DNA from: Paraburkholderia solitsugae
GTDB taxonomy: Bacteria; Pseudomonadota; Gammaproteobacteria; Burkholderiales; Burkholderiaceae
Reading direction: 5' to 3'
NCBI RefSeq assembly: GCF_013177695.1
Contig: NZ_WOEY01000109.1
Coordinates: 1 to 52,802, forward strand
DNA: 52,802 nucleotides
The position numbers and the translations under genes are program-made. Positions 7,945 through 18,100 of this stretch are shown piece after piece. Position 1 is the first letter of the stretch; each line of letters opens with the position of its first letter. The notes beneath the pieces are model-generated. The model was not told the origin of the DNA, ran no database searches, and saw only the letters and a program-made list of their open reading frames with translations.

Positions 7945-8649
7945 TCAGCGATCCTTGGCCGCGGCGCGCAATGCAGACAGACAGAAATCGACGACGATAT
8001 CGCTCAACTGACCTGATGTGGGTCTTTGCATCCCCGAAGGCAGCATGTTACGGCCGTGCACCGTGAGTGTGGCCAGGCCGTGAGTCGCCGCCCAGACGGC
8101 AAACGCAAGTTTTTCCACGCTCAGCGCTTCTATCTCCGAGTCGGTAAGAAAAGGCGTCACCACGCTCTTCAGCAGTTCGAAGGAAGCGGCGCCCGCTTCC
8201 AGCAATTCCGGGAATTGCTCATAATGCTCGATCTGCGGTCCGTACATCAGGTGAAAACGCGCCGGGTGCGCTTGAGCGAACTCCACGTACGCAAGCATCA
8301 CGGCCCGCAACCGTGCTGGCGCGTCGTTCGGGTCGATTTCATTCAGCCGCTTCTTGCGCAGCGACACCATATCGCGGAATCCTTGCGCCGCGATGGCCGC
8401 CAACAAACCATTGCGGTCCTGGAAATGGTGAGCAGGCGCGCCCTGTGAAACACCCGCGAGCTTCGCCGCCGCGCGCATGCTCATGCCATCGATACCCTCC
8501 GTATCGAGGAGATGGGTTCCCCATGCAATGAGCGATGCCCGGAGGTCACCGTGGTGCCATTGGCCCTTCGGCTTGACGGTCCCCTTCGCGGGGCGCTTGC
8601 TTGCAGTCTTTGGGTTGGATTGACTTTCGGCCACTTCTGATCTCGACAT
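7945..8649 (-). CDS. TetR family regulator with WHG-type C-terminal domain
   Basis: About 234 residues. A basic, Ser/Lys-rich tail of about 35 residues precedes the HTH (LLDTEGIDGMSMRAAAKLAG through HHFQDRNGLL). The C-terminal half includes LAFAVWAATHGLATL, typical of the WHG-domain TetR subgroup. The frame is open to 8829, but the ATG at 8649 has a purine-rich ribosome site (GAAAGA) and starts the protein-like sequence. It diverges from the acyl-CoA ligase at 8883 across a gap holding a 21-bp dyad, so it likely represses the ligase/nitronate monooxygenase operon and itself. The ligand is unknown; an acyl-CoA is plausible. Confidence 0.85.
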   Translation of the reverse strand: MSRSEVAESQSNPKTASKRPAKGTVKPKGQWHHGDLRASLIAWGTHLLDTEGIDGMSMRAAAKLAGVSQGAPAHHFQDRNGLLAAIAAQGFRDMVSLRKKRLNEIDPNDAPARLRAVMLAYVEFAQAHPARFHLMYGPQIEHYEQFPELLEAGAASFELLKSVVTPFLTDSEIEALSVEKLAFAVWAATHGLATLTVHGRNMLPSGMQRPTSGQLSDIVVDFCLSALRAAAKDR

Positions 8650-8812
8650 CCGTTCTTTCCATACGTGCGACGCGGTGATGCGTCCGTGCGGTACGACCTG
8701 CTGCAGGCGATTATAACGGCCGGGTCTACGACATCCACAGCCTGTCCGCACCGCTCGTAAACCCTTCTCCCGCAGCACTTGCACCTGGTCAAACGGGCTG
8801 CTAAAGTTCGTC

Positions 8813-8833
8813 AAACTAGTCAGTGACAAGTTT
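8813..8833. promoter_or_regulatory. candidate TetR operator before the acyl-CoA ligase operon
   Basis: AAACTAGTCA-G-TGACAAGTTT is an inverted repeat with 9 of 10 positions matched. It lies 50 bases upstream of the ligase ATG, just beyond a weak promoter-like TTGCAC (8779-8784)-N17-TAAAGT (8802-8807), so a bound repressor would cover the likely transcription start. Confidence 0.6.
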
Positions 8834-8882
8834 AGCCCATCAACGAACCGAACATCGGTGCGACTGGAAAATTGGAGACAGC

Positions 8883-10409
8883 ATGACCCCTACGCTTGTG
8901 TATGGCGGGCGAACCTATTCGCCCACATGGATGGAAGAGGAAGTACGGCGGGTGCTCGCAGGCTTGCATGACCTGGATTTCAAGGAAGGCGACACCGTCG
9001 CTGCCATGCTGCGCAACAGTCCGCACTATGTCGCGCTTGTACTTGCTTGCCGTCAAGCCGGACTCTATCTGGCATCGATCAATTGGCACTTCAAGGCGCT
9101 GGAAGCCAACCATATCCTCGTAGATAGCGGAGCGCGCGCGCTCTTTATCGACGATGACCTGCTTCCTCAGGTGCGCGAGGGTATCCCCGACGAGATTGCC
9201 GTTGTTACCACGTCATCCACTTCGGGCACGAAAGACAACGCGGTGGCGCCCTCTTTCGCGAACTGGGCACGGTGGGAGGACTTCGGCGCGGGTCGCCCAA
9301 GCATGCCGCCGCGCGCTGGCACGGCACATAGTGCGATCGCCTATACGTCAGGTACGACGGGAAAACCCAAGGGCGTGCGCCGCCTCCCTGCGGCCGAAGA
9401 TCAACCCGCGAGTATGCCGCAGCGGTTGCAGCGAGTCAGCGACACGGTCTACGGCACTGGCACTGCTGTCACAGCCTATTTGTGCGCGCCGATCTATCAC
9501 AGCGCCGCAATGAACTACGTCGCGCACTTCTGCACGCTCGGCGCAACACTCGTGCTGGAGCCACGCTTCGACGCCGAACAGACTCTGGCGCTCATCGAGA
9601 AGCACCGGGTGACCCATGCCTATCTGGTGCCGACGATGTACCAGCGACTCCTGAACCTGGACCCATCCGTTCGACAACGCCACGACCTGTCATCCCTTCA
9701 GCATGTTGCATCCACCGGATCCCCGTGTCCCGTGCCGCTCAAGCAGGCGATGATCGACTGGCTGGGTCCGGTCATTACGGAAGCCTACGGATCGAGCGAA
9801 GCCGGCTATACGACGTTCATCGACTCCGCGACCTGGGCGCATCAACCTGGCTCAGCGGGTCGCCCACTCCCTGATGCTCGCGTCCATATTCTGGATGACG
9901 AAGGCAGACCGAAGCCCAACGGGGAGATCGGTCTGATCTACGTCCGTCAGCACGCCATGCCTGACTTTACTTACATCAATCGCCCGGAGGATCGTCGCGC
10001 CATCGAACGTGACGGCCTCATTACCCTGGGTGACATGGGTTACATCAATGAGGAAGGCTTTCTATACATCTGCGATCGCAAGGCCGACATGGTGATATCC
10101 GGCGGCGTCAACGTCTATCCGGCGGAAATCGAGGCCACGCTTCTCACCATGCCGGGCGTCGTGGACTGTGCGGTATTCGGCATTCCCGACTCTGAGTTTG
10201 GCGAGGGTCTTGCCGCCGCAGTCCAGCCCAGGGCCGGCTTCGAAATTACGCCGTCGGAGGTTCAGGCATTTCTGCGTGACCGAATCGCAAACTACAAGGT
10301 TCCTCGTGTCGTCGATATGCACACGACACTGCCGCGCGAAGACTCTGGAAAGATATTCAAACGTTTATTGCGCGAGCCGTACTGGCGAGATCAAACCCGC
10401 GCCATCTGA
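8883..10409 (+). CDS. AMP-dependent acyl-CoA synthetase/ligase
   Basis: 508 residues of the adenylate-forming (ANL) superfamily. Visible core motifs are the phosphate loop YTSGTTGKPKG (residues 154-164), the adenine-site YGSSEAGYT, the GD/R hinge region (GDMGYINEEGFLYICDRKADM), SGGVNVYPAEIE, and the C-terminal catalytic lysine in PREDSGKIFK. ATG 8883 follows GGAG at 8874-8877. The N-terminus is short and lacks the usual lead-in before the first beta strand. It should activate a carboxylic acid to its CoA thioester; substrate class cannot be read. It is followed 65 bases later by a nitronate monooxygenase gene and is probably controlled by the divergent TetR. Confidence 0.9.
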   Translation: MTPTLVYGGRTYSPTWMEEEVRRVLAGLHDLDFKEGDTVAAMLRNSPHYVALVLACRQAGLYLASINWHFKALEANHILVDSGARALFIDDDLLPQVREGIPDEIAVVTTSSTSGTKDNAVAPSFANWARWEDFGAGRPSMPPRAGTAHSAIAYTSGTTGKPKGVRRLPAAEDQPASMPQRLQRVSDTVYGTGTAVTAYLCAPIYHSAAMNYVAHFCTLGATLVLEPRFDAEQTLALIEKHRVTHAYLVPTMYQRLLNLDPSVRQRHDLSSLQHVASTGSPCPVPLKQAMIDWLGPVITEAYGSSEAGYTTFIDSATWAHQPGSAGRPLPDARVHILDDEGRPKPNGEIGLIYVRQHAMPDFTYINRPEDRRAIERDGLITLGDMGYINEEGFLYICDRKADMVISGGVNVYPAEIEATLLTMPGVVDCAVFGIPDSEFGEGLAAAVQPRAGFEITPSEVQAFLRDRIANYKVPRVVDMHTTLPREDSGKIFKRLLREPYWRDQTRAI

Positions 10410-10474
10410 CCTGAATTTTCCGTTCATCGCCTTAGTCGTCCGTATCCATTCCGAGTATCCAGAAGGAGTTTCTC

Positions 10475-11473
10475 ATGAGCCTGCCAGGCATCCTTTCGCG
10501 ACGTCTTCGTCTTCCCGTCGTGGCATCGCCACTCTTCATCATTTCGAATCCTGATCTCGTGATCGCGCAGTGCAAGGCTGGGATCGTCGGCTCCTTTCCG
10601 GCGCTGAATGCGCGGCCAGCCTCCCTGCTGGAGGAGTGGCTCGATCGCATCACAAGCGAATTGCACGCCCACGACCAGCGCCATCCCGATCAGCCAGCCG
10701 CGCCCTTTGCGGTGAACCAGATCGTGCATCGCTCGAACGACCGCCTGGAGCAGGACATGGAGGTGTGCGTGCGATACAAGGTGCCGATTGTGATTACCTC
10801 GCTCGGCGCCCGCCGCGATATCAACGAGGCGGTGCATAGTTACGGCGGCATTGTGTTGCATGACGTCATCGACAATGCCTTCGCGCGCAAAGCCATCGAG
10901 AAAGGCGCCGACGGCCTGATTGCCGTTGCAGCTGGTGCCGGAGGCCATGCCGGCACCCAATCCCCGTTCGCGCTCGTCCAGGAGATCCGGCAATGGTTCG
11001 ATGGCCCCTTACTGCTCTCCGGCTCGATCGCGTCTGGCGCGTCAATCCTTGCAGCGCAGGCCATGGGTGCCGATCTGGCCTACATCGGTTCGGCGTTCAT
11101 CGCGACCCAGGAGGCAAACGCGGCAGAGGGATACAAGAAGATGATCACCGAGTGTGCGGCACGCGATATCGTGCACACCAATCTGATCACCGGCGTTCAT
11201 GGCAACTATTTGAAACCGTCGCTGATTGCAGCGGGACTGGATCCGGAGAATTTGCCAACGAGCGATCCGTCGAAGATGAACTTCGGCTCGGACCGTCAAA
11301 AGCCCAAGGCGTGGAAAGAGATCTGGGGCTGCGGACAGGGTATCGGCGTCCTTGATGACATCCCGAGCGCAGGTGATCTCGTCGCCCGCTTCGCGGCCGA
11401 ATACCACGCGGCCCGCGCGAACCTGCTGCGTGGCGCTGTCACAGAACAGGGCGCCGTTACCGAGGCGGTGTAG
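10475..11473 (+). CDS. nitronate monooxygenase family flavoenzyme
   Basis: 332 residues forming an FMN-binding TIM barrel of the NMO/2-nitropropane dioxygenase family. Evidence is the N-terminal PVVASPLFIISNPDLVIA, the internal GADGLIAVAAGAGGHAG flavin/active-site segment (about residues 145-155), LLLSGSIASGASILAAQAMGAD phosphate-binding region, and GSAFIATQEA. The start has a strong AAGGAG site. Family members oxidise alkyl nitronates, and several branches have other substrates. Position behind an acyl-CoA ligase suggests a shared catabolic or detoxification step. Confidence 0.88.
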   Translation: MSLPGILSRRLRLPVVASPLFIISNPDLVIAQCKAGIVGSFPALNARPASLLEEWLDRITSELHAHDQRHPDQPAAPFAVNQIVHRSNDRLEQDMEVCVRYKVPIVITSLGARRDINEAVHSYGGIVLHDVIDNAFARKAIEKGADGLIAVAAGAGGHAGTQSPFALVQEIRQWFDGPLLLSGSIASGASILAAQAMGADLAYIGSAFIATQEANAAEGYKKMITECAARDIVHTNLITGVHGNYLKPSLIAAGLDPENLPTSDPSKMNFGSDRQKPKAWKEIWGCGQGIGVLDDIPSAGDLVARFAAEYHAARANLLRGAVTEQGAVTEAV

Positions 11474-11578
11474 AACGCCACCCCGACGTGACATCGCGAC
11501 ATTGAAAACGGCAATGACCTCGCGTTCCGTTCTGTTGATAGTTTTCATCCTCGCGATGCTACAAAGACTTGATGGCTT

Positions 11579-12019
11579 CTACGAGGGCGAGAGAACTTTC
11601 TTCATCGACGGCGCGAGGTGGAACGCGTAATTCTGTCTTTCATAAAAAGGAACGGCATCCGGCCGCGCGTCGAGAAACACCGCGGTCATATCGCGAGCAC
11701 GCGCGTCGGCTTCCGCATAGTCCATCAAGGCACGTCCCGCACCGCTCCCTCGTGTTGCCGCATCGACGACGAGGTCGTCGATGTGCAAGTGCGCCCCGCG
11801 CGCCAACGTGTGGACGGGCCTCATCCCCATCACGCCGATAAGCTTGCCGTCCTGAAAGGCGCCGACAAGCTCGTAACCGGAATGCGATTGCCGCCTCGCT
11901 CGTTTCAGGAATTCGGCTTCATCAAGCGACCGTAATTGAGCGATGACAGGAAAGGCTTGCGCCCATTCTGTCGGGGAAAGCCTTCGGATGTCCAAGCTGT
12001 TGTTGTGATGGTCAGCCAT
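11579..12019 (-). CDS. GNAT family N-acetyltransferase
   Basis: 146 residues. The acetyl-CoA-binding motif A is visible as IDDLVVDAATRGSGAGRALMDYA (residues 79-101), followed by FLDARPDAVPFYERQNYAF, the usual motif B end of the fold. The frame is open to 12139, but the ATG at 12019 gives the compact normal GNAT length. It stands alone, convergent with the nitronate monooxygenase gene, and no substrate can be inferred. Confidence 0.82.
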   Translation of the reverse strand: MADHHNNSLDIRRLSPTEWAQAFPVIAQLRSLDEAEFLKRARRQSHSGYELVGAFQDGKLIGVMGMRPVHTLARGAHLHIDDLVVDAATRGSGAGRALMDYAEADARARDMTAVFLDARPDAVPFYERQNYAFHLAPSMKKVLSPS

Positions 12020-12335
12020 AGCTGCGTTCCGTCCTCGTTGGGGAAAGGTTCGATTCTTGCACAGTGTTTGGCCACTCCGCCTTCCTCCTTCCGCCGTATC
12101 GCGCGGCCGGCGATCCGCTCCGACCATCGCGAGCAGCACGTCAGACGATTGAAGGTATTAAACTACGTGATCTCGTGCGCCACGCACAGCGATCGGCCGT
12201 GCTAGGCTACGCGCAGATATCGTCCAGCATCAACAATTCCGGCGTCAGGCCAAGAAACATTGAAAATTCGGGTGACCTGACTATCGGTGTCCGCTCCCTT
12301 GTTTAAGCTAAACGAGGGCGATATAAGGTGGATAG
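12020..12335. promoter_or_regulatory. upstream region of the RND efflux operon
   Basis: No gene in this 316-base gap. A small perfect dyad GTTTA-AGC-TAAAC lies at 12301-12313, and the ribosome site AAGGTGG at 12325-12331 precedes the ATG at 12336. No regulator gene is adjacent, so control of the pump is not evident. Confidence 0.4.
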
Positions 12336-13841
12336 ATGATCGACGTTGACCAGCGTATTGTCCGGTGGCAGCGCCTGTGCGTCGCGCTTTGCGGCTGCGC
12401 CGCAGTGGCCGGCTGCATGGTCGGCCCCGACTACCACTCGCCCTCGGCGCCCGCTACCGACACCTACACCGCTTCGCCGCTGCCCGAGCAGACGGCCTCC
12501 GCGCCGGGCGCCGCCGGTTTGCCGCAGCGCTTTGTTCCGGCACAGGACATTCCCGCCGCCTGGTGGGCGCTCTTTCATTGCGAACCACTCGACACGCTGA
12601 TCCATCAGGCCGTCGTCAACAGCCCGAACATCGCCGCGGCGCGCGCCGCATTGCGACAGTCCCGTGAAAATTTCAGGGCGCAAGCCGGCGGCACCCTCCT
12701 GCCCAGCGTCGACGCGCAACTCGGCGCCACCCGCGAAAAATTGAACGGCATCGCATTCGGCGAGCCCGGCGTCGTCGATGAGTTCAATCTCTACAACGCA
12801 TCCGTCAACGTGTCGTACAAACTCGACGTGTTCGGCGGCGCGCGGCGCGAACTCGAAGCGCTGCACGCGCAAATCGATTATCAAAGCTACCAGTTGCAGG
12901 CCGCCTATCTCGCGATGTCAGCCAACATCGTGACTGCGGCGATCAAGGAAGCATCCTTGCGCGCGCAGATCGAGGCGACCGAGCGCATCGCAGCCGAAGA
13001 AGATGAGCAACTGGGCGTACTCGGTAAACAGTTCGAACTGGGCGGCGTGGGCCGCACGACGGTGCTCGCGCAACAGACCCTGGTGGCGCAGACCCGCGCG
13101 ACGCTGCCGCCCCTGCAACAACAGCTCGACCTCGTGCGCCACCAACTCGCCGTGCTGGCCGGCAAACTGCCCAGCGACGCCACGTTGCCTGAATTCAGGC
13201 TCGACATGTTTTCGTTGCCCGAGGCGCTCCCGGTGAGCCTGCCGTCGGCGCTGGTGCGGCAACGGCCCGACATCCTCGCCGCCGACGCCACGCTGCATCA
13301 GGCCAGCGCGCAAGTCGGCGTGGCGACCGCGGCGATGTACCCGCAGATCACGCTGTCCGCGAGCTACGGCGCCGAGGCGCTGACACCGGCCCAGGTATTC
13401 AAGGCCGGAAGCACGATCTGGAGCCTCGGCGCCGGCCTGTTGCAACCGGTCTTTCACGGTGGGCAACTGAGTGCGCAGAAACGCGCGGCCGAGGCAGCGT
13501 ACGAACAGGCCGACGCGCAATACCGTGAGACGGTGCTGCTGGCGTTCCAGAACGTGGCGGACTCGCTGCGCGCGCTCGATCACGACGCGACCGGCCTGAA
13601 AGCGCAGACAGAGGCCTGGCAGGCCGCACGCGACTCACTTGAGCTGACGCGCGGGCAATATCGCGTCGGCGGAGTGAGTTACCTGGCGCTGCTCGACGCC
13701 CAACGCCAGTACCATCAAACGGTGGTGAGCCTCGTAGAGGCGCAGGCATCCCGCTACGCCGACACCGCGGCCCTCTTCCAGGCGCTCGGCGGCGGCTGGT
13801 GGAACACCGCTGCGCCGGCCGCCGCCGCAACGACGCAATGA
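12336..13841 (+). CDS. RND efflux outer-membrane lipoprotein (OprM/NodT family)
   Basis: 501 residues. A lipoprotein signal with lipobox VAGC puts the lipidated Cys at residue 27. Two OEP repeats follow: the first runs through DTLIHQAVVNSPNIAAARAAL and VSYKLDVFGGARRELEA, the second through LPVSLPSALVRQRPDILAADATLHQASAQVGVATAAMYPQI. This is the channel-tunnel trimer that conducts drugs across the outer membrane for an RND pump. It is the first gene of the operon, 107 bases ahead of the adaptor gene, whereas many RND operons place the channel last. Confidence 0.92.
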   Translation: MIDVDQRIVRWQRLCVALCGCAAVAGCMVGPDYHSPSAPATDTYTASPLPEQTASAPGAAGLPQRFVPAQDIPAAWWALFHCEPLDTLIHQAVVNSPNIAAARAALRQSRENFRAQAGGTLLPSVDAQLGATREKLNGIAFGEPGVVDEFNLYNASVNVSYKLDVFGGARRELEALHAQIDYQSYQLQAAYLAMSANIVTAAIKEASLRAQIEATERIAAEEDEQLGVLGKQFELGGVGRTTVLAQQTLVAQTRATLPPLQQQLDLVRHQLAVLAGKLPSDATLPEFRLDMFSLPEALPVSLPSALVRQRPDILAADATLHQASAQVGVATAAMYPQITLSASYGAEALTPAQVFKAGSTIWSLGAGLLQPVFHGGQLSAQKRAAEAAYEQADAQYRETVLLAFQNVADSLRALDHDATGLKAQTEAWQAARDSLELTRGQYRVGGVSYLALLDAQRQYHQTVVSLVEAQASRYADTAALFQALGGGWWNTAAPAAAATTQ

Positions 13842-13948
13842 CGTAGCCGGACCGGACGCTCGCCGTATCGCTCTTTGCACCACGCGCTGTCAGAAACGAA
13901 GGAATGCAACGTCCCGCGCAACGCCTAATGCCGTGCAAGGACTTGACG

Positions 13949-15100
13949 ATGAACGAAAGAAAGCCGATGACGAAGCGGATGTTGATCATGCTGATCTGTG
14001 TCGGCCTGCTGCTGGCCGCACTCGTCGGTTTCAACCTGTTCCGCGCGCACATGTTCGCAAAGTTCATGGCGGGCAATGCGGCACCGCCCGCCACCGTCTC
14101 GGCGGTGGTCGCCGGTTATCAGTCGTGGCAGCCGCAACTCGCCGCGGTCGGCAGCCTGCGCGCCGTGCGCGGCGTGGACGTGACCACCGAAGTCGCGGGA
14201 CTCGTGCGCGAAATCGCGTTCCGCTCCGGGCAGGAAGTGAAGACCAACCAGGTCCTTGTCCGGCTCAACGACGACACCGACGTGGCGCTGCTACATTCGT
14301 TACAGGCAGCGGCAGAACTCGCGCAGACCGTCTACCGGCGCGATCAGGCGCAGTACGACATCAAGGCGATTGCCAAGGCGCAACTCGACGCGGACGCCGC
14401 CGACCTGAAGGGCAAGAACGCACAAGTCGCGGGACAGGCCGCGTTGGTCGAAAAGAAAACCATCCGCGCACCGTTCGCAGGGCGCGTGGGGATCACCACG
14501 GTCAACCCGGGGCAGTACCTCAACCCGGGCGATGCGATCGTCACCCTGCAAGCCATCGATCCGATCTACGCGGACTTCACCCTTCCGCAGCAGCAACTCG
14601 GCCAGCTCGCGATCGACCAGAGCGTCGTGGTCGACACCAATGCGTATAGCGGGCAAACGTTCGTGGGCAAAATCCAGTCGATCAGCCCGAAAGTCGACAG
14701 CGCCACGCGCAACGTGCAGATCGAAGCCAGCGTGGACAACCACGAGCGCAAGCTGCTGCCGGGCATGTATGCAAATGTGAAGATCGACGCGGGCACCGAA
14801 CAACGCTATCTGACGCTGCCGCAAACGGCCATCACCTACAACCCCTATGGCGCCACCGTGTTCCTCGTCAAACCGGGCACGCAACGCGACGCGCAAGGCA
14901 GGACGCTACCCGTCGCGCAGCAGGTGTTCATCACACCGGGCCCGACGCGCGGAGATCAGGTCGCGATCCTGAAGGGTGTCGACGCCGGTACGCAGGTCGT
15001 GACAAGCGGGCAGCTCAAGCTCAAGAACGGCACGCCCCTTGTCATCGATAATCGCGTCCAGCCTGCGGACAGTCCGAACCCGACGCCTCAGGAACAGTAG
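13949..15100 (+). CDS. RND efflux membrane-fusion (adaptor) protein
   Basis: About 383 residues. An N-terminal signal anchor (residues 9-31) is followed by the biotinyl-lipoyl half-motifs (VDVTTEVAGLVREIAFRSGQEVK and IRAPFAGRVGI), a short alpha-hairpin between them, and beta-barrel/membrane-proximal domains ending near QLKLKNGTPLVID. The ATG at 13949 is preceded by AAGGA at 13937-13941; the upstream in-frame ATG at 13904 lacks such a site. It links the inner-membrane RND pump (15111) to the outer-membrane channel (12336). It lacks a lipobox and so is probably anchored by the uncleaved helix. Confidence 0.92.
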   Translation: MNERKPMTKRMLIMLICVGLLLAALVGFNLFRAHMFAKFMAGNAAPPATVSAVVAGYQSWQPQLAAVGSLRAVRGVDVTTEVAGLVREIAFRSGQEVKTNQVLVRLNDDTDVALLHSLQAAAELAQTVYRRDQAQYDIKAIAKAQLDADAADLKGKNAQVAGQAALVEKKTIRAPFAGRVGITTVNPGQYLNPGDAIVTLQAIDPIYADFTLPQQQLGQLAIDQSVVVDTNAYSGQTFVGKIQSISPKVDSATRNVQIEASVDNHERKLLPGMYANVKIDAGTEQRYLTLPQTAITYNPYGATVFLVKPGTQRDAQGRTLPVAQQVFITPGPTRGDQVAILKGVDAGTQVVTSGQLKLKNGTPLVIDNRVQPADSPNPTPQEQ

Positions 15101-15110
15101 AGAGAGCGCG

Positions 15111-18100
15111 ATGACATTCACCGATCTCTTCATCCGGCGGCCCGTGCTGGCATCGGTCGTTAGCCTGCTGATTCTCGTACTCGGACTGCGCTCGCTTGCC
15201 GCGCTGAAAGTCAACCAGTATCCGCAGACCGAAAACGCCGTCGTGACGATCAGCACGGCCTACTATGGCGCGAACGCCGACACCATCGCCGGTTTCATCA
15301 CACAGCCGCTCGAAGCCGCGATCGCCCAGGCGCAAGGTATCGACTACCTGTCTTCAACGAGCAGCACCGGGGTGTCGACCATTATCGCGACGCTGCGCCT
15401 GAACTATGACGCGAACCGCGCGCTGACCGAGATCAACACGCAGATCCAGTCGGTGCGCAACCAGTTGCCGCCGCAGGCGCAGCAGCCGGTGCTGACGGTA
15501 CAAGTCGGGCAGACCACCGACGCCATGTACATGGGTTTTTACAGCAACGTACTGCCGAGCAACAACGTCACGGACTATCTGCTGCGTGTCGTCAAGCCCA
15601 AGCTCGATTCGATCGAAGGTGTGCAGACGGCCGAAATTCTTGGCGGCCGCCAATTCGCGTTGCGTGCGTGGCTTGATTCGGCGCAGCTCGCCGCGCACGG
15701 CGTGACGGCGGCCGACGTCTTCACGGCGCTCGGCAACAACAACTACCTCGCGACGCTCGGCACGACGAAGGGGCAAATGGTCAGTGTCGACCTGAATGCG
15801 GGCACCGACCTGCATACCGTCAACGACTTCAAGCAACTCGTCGTGAAACAGAAGAACGGCGCGATCGTGCGCCTCGAAGACGTCGCGAACGTTGTGCTCG
15901 GCGCCGACAGCTACGATTTCAACGTCGCGTTCAGCGGCAAGCGTTCGGTGTTCATCGGTATCAAGGTGGCGCCGGACGCCAACATTCTCGATGTCGCCAA
16001 ACGCGTCAAAGCCGTCTTTCCCGGGCTGCAGAAGCAGTTCCCGACCGGCATGACGGGCGATATCGTTTATGACGCGACCGATTTCGTCAACACAGCGATC
16101 GTCGAAGTCATCAAGACGCTGGTCGAGGCGCTCCTGATTGTCACCGCGGTCATTTTCCTGTTTCTCGGCAGCTTCCGCGCCGTCATCGTTCCGCTGATCG
16201 CGATGCCGTTGTCGCTCATCGGCACGTTCTTCGTGATGCAATTGCTCGGCTATTCGATCAATCTGCTGACACTGCTGGCGCTGGTGCTCGCGATCGGGCT
16301 CGTCGTGGACGACGCGATTATCGTCGTCGAAAACGTCGATCGCCACATGAAGGAGGAAGGCAAGACGCCCTTCGACGCCGCGCTGATCGCCGCGCGCGAA
16401 CTCGGTGGGCCGATCCTCGCGATGACCATTGTGCTGATCGCCGTGTATGTGCCAATCGGTTTTCAGGGCGGCCTGACGGGCGCCCTCTTCACCGAGTTCG
16501 CCTTCTCGCTCGCCGGTGCGGTGACGGTGTCCGGCGTGATCGCGTTGACGCTGTCGCCGATGATGTGCTCGCGCTTCTTCCGCGCGGAGCAGGAGTCCGG
16601 CCGCTTCGTACGCTTCGTCGACCGCCAGTTCGAACGCGTCCATCGTGGCTACGGCCGTCTGTTGCACGCGACGCTCGACACCTGGCCCGTGTTCACCGTG
16701 ATGGGCGCGCTGCTGCTCGCTGGCGCGGTCTACCTGTTCATGACGTCGAAATCGGAGCTGGCGCCGCAGGAAGATCAGGGCATCGTGCTGTCGCAGATCC
16801 AGGGGCCGCCGAACGCGACCATCCAGCAGATGCAGACGTATGCGGACCAGGTCTTCGACATTTCCAAAGCGTTGCCTGAATACTCGCAGATGTTCCAGCT
16901 CACCGGTGCGCCGACGCTCAACCAGGGGATCGGCGGCGTGCTGTTCAAGACATGGGATCAGCGCAGCAAAGGTGCCACCGTGTTGCAGCAGGAGTTGCAG
17001 CAGAAATGGAATCAGATTGCCGGTGCACGCGTCGCGGCGTTCCAGTTTCCGCCGCTGCCGGGCTCGCAGGGGCTGCCGGTGCAGTTCGTGATTAGCACGA
17101 CCGAGCCTTTCGAGAATCTTAACGAGGTGTCACAGGCGGTCCTGCAGAAAGCGAGAGAGAGCGGGATGTTCTTTTTCGTCGACAGCGATCTCAAGCTCGA
17201 CAAGCCGGAAGCCACGCTCATCGTCGATCGCGACAAGGTCGCCTCGCTCGGCCTCTCGCAGAGCGACGTCGGGCAAGCGCTCGGTTCGGCGCTGGGGGGT
17301 GGCTATGTCAACTACTTCTCGATCGCCGGACGCTCGTACAAAGTGATTCCGCAGGTGCTGCAAACTGACCGCCTGAATCCTTCGCAAGTGCTCGATTACT
17401 ACCTGCGCACGCCGGACGGCAGTGTCATGCCGGCTTCGACGATTGCGCACATCGAACACAACGTCGTGCCGGAATCGATCAACCACTTCCAGCAGCTCAA
17501 CTCAGCGACAATCTCGGGCGTGATCGTGCCCGGGGTGTCGCAAGGCGAAGTGCTCGATTTTCTGCGCAAGGCGACCGCACAGGTGGCGCCTGCGGGATAT
17601 TCGGCGGACTACTCTGGGCAGTCGCGGCAGTTCGTGCAGGAGTCCGGTGGTTTCGTCATTACGCTGCTGTTCGCGACGATCATCGTGTTCCTCGCACTCG
17701 CGGCACAATTCGAAAGTTTCCGCGATCCGATCGTGATCCTGATCTCAGTACCAATGGCGCTCTTCGGTGCGCTCATCTTCATCAACATCGGCTTGACGAC
17801 GCTGAACATCTACACGCAGGTTGGGCTCGTCACGCTGATGGGGCTCGTCAGCAAGCATGGCATCCTGATCGTCCAGTTCGCCAACGAGTTGCAACGGGCC
17901 GGCAAAGCGAAGCGTGAAGCGCTGGAGGAAGCGGCGAGCGTGCGGTTGCGTCCGATTCTGATGACGACCGCGGCCATGGTGCTCGGCGTCGTGCCACTTG
18001 TGATCGCATCCGGCGCCGGTGCGGCGGGCCGCAATGCGATGGGACTCGTGATTTTCACGGGGCTGTCGATCGGCACCCTCTTTACGTTGTTCGTGGTGCC

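Noticed and set aside
12299..12327. TTGTTT-N17-TATAAG as promoter of the RND operon
   Set aside because: Its -10 overlaps the AAGGTGG ribosome site and would start transcription at the ATG itself; a leaderless message would make the ribosome site pointless.
15354..16667. 437-residue open frame on the minus strand
   Set aside because: Antisense to the RND transporter gene; extremely charged (Asp, Arg, His) and without hydrophobic core, a shadow of the pump gene.
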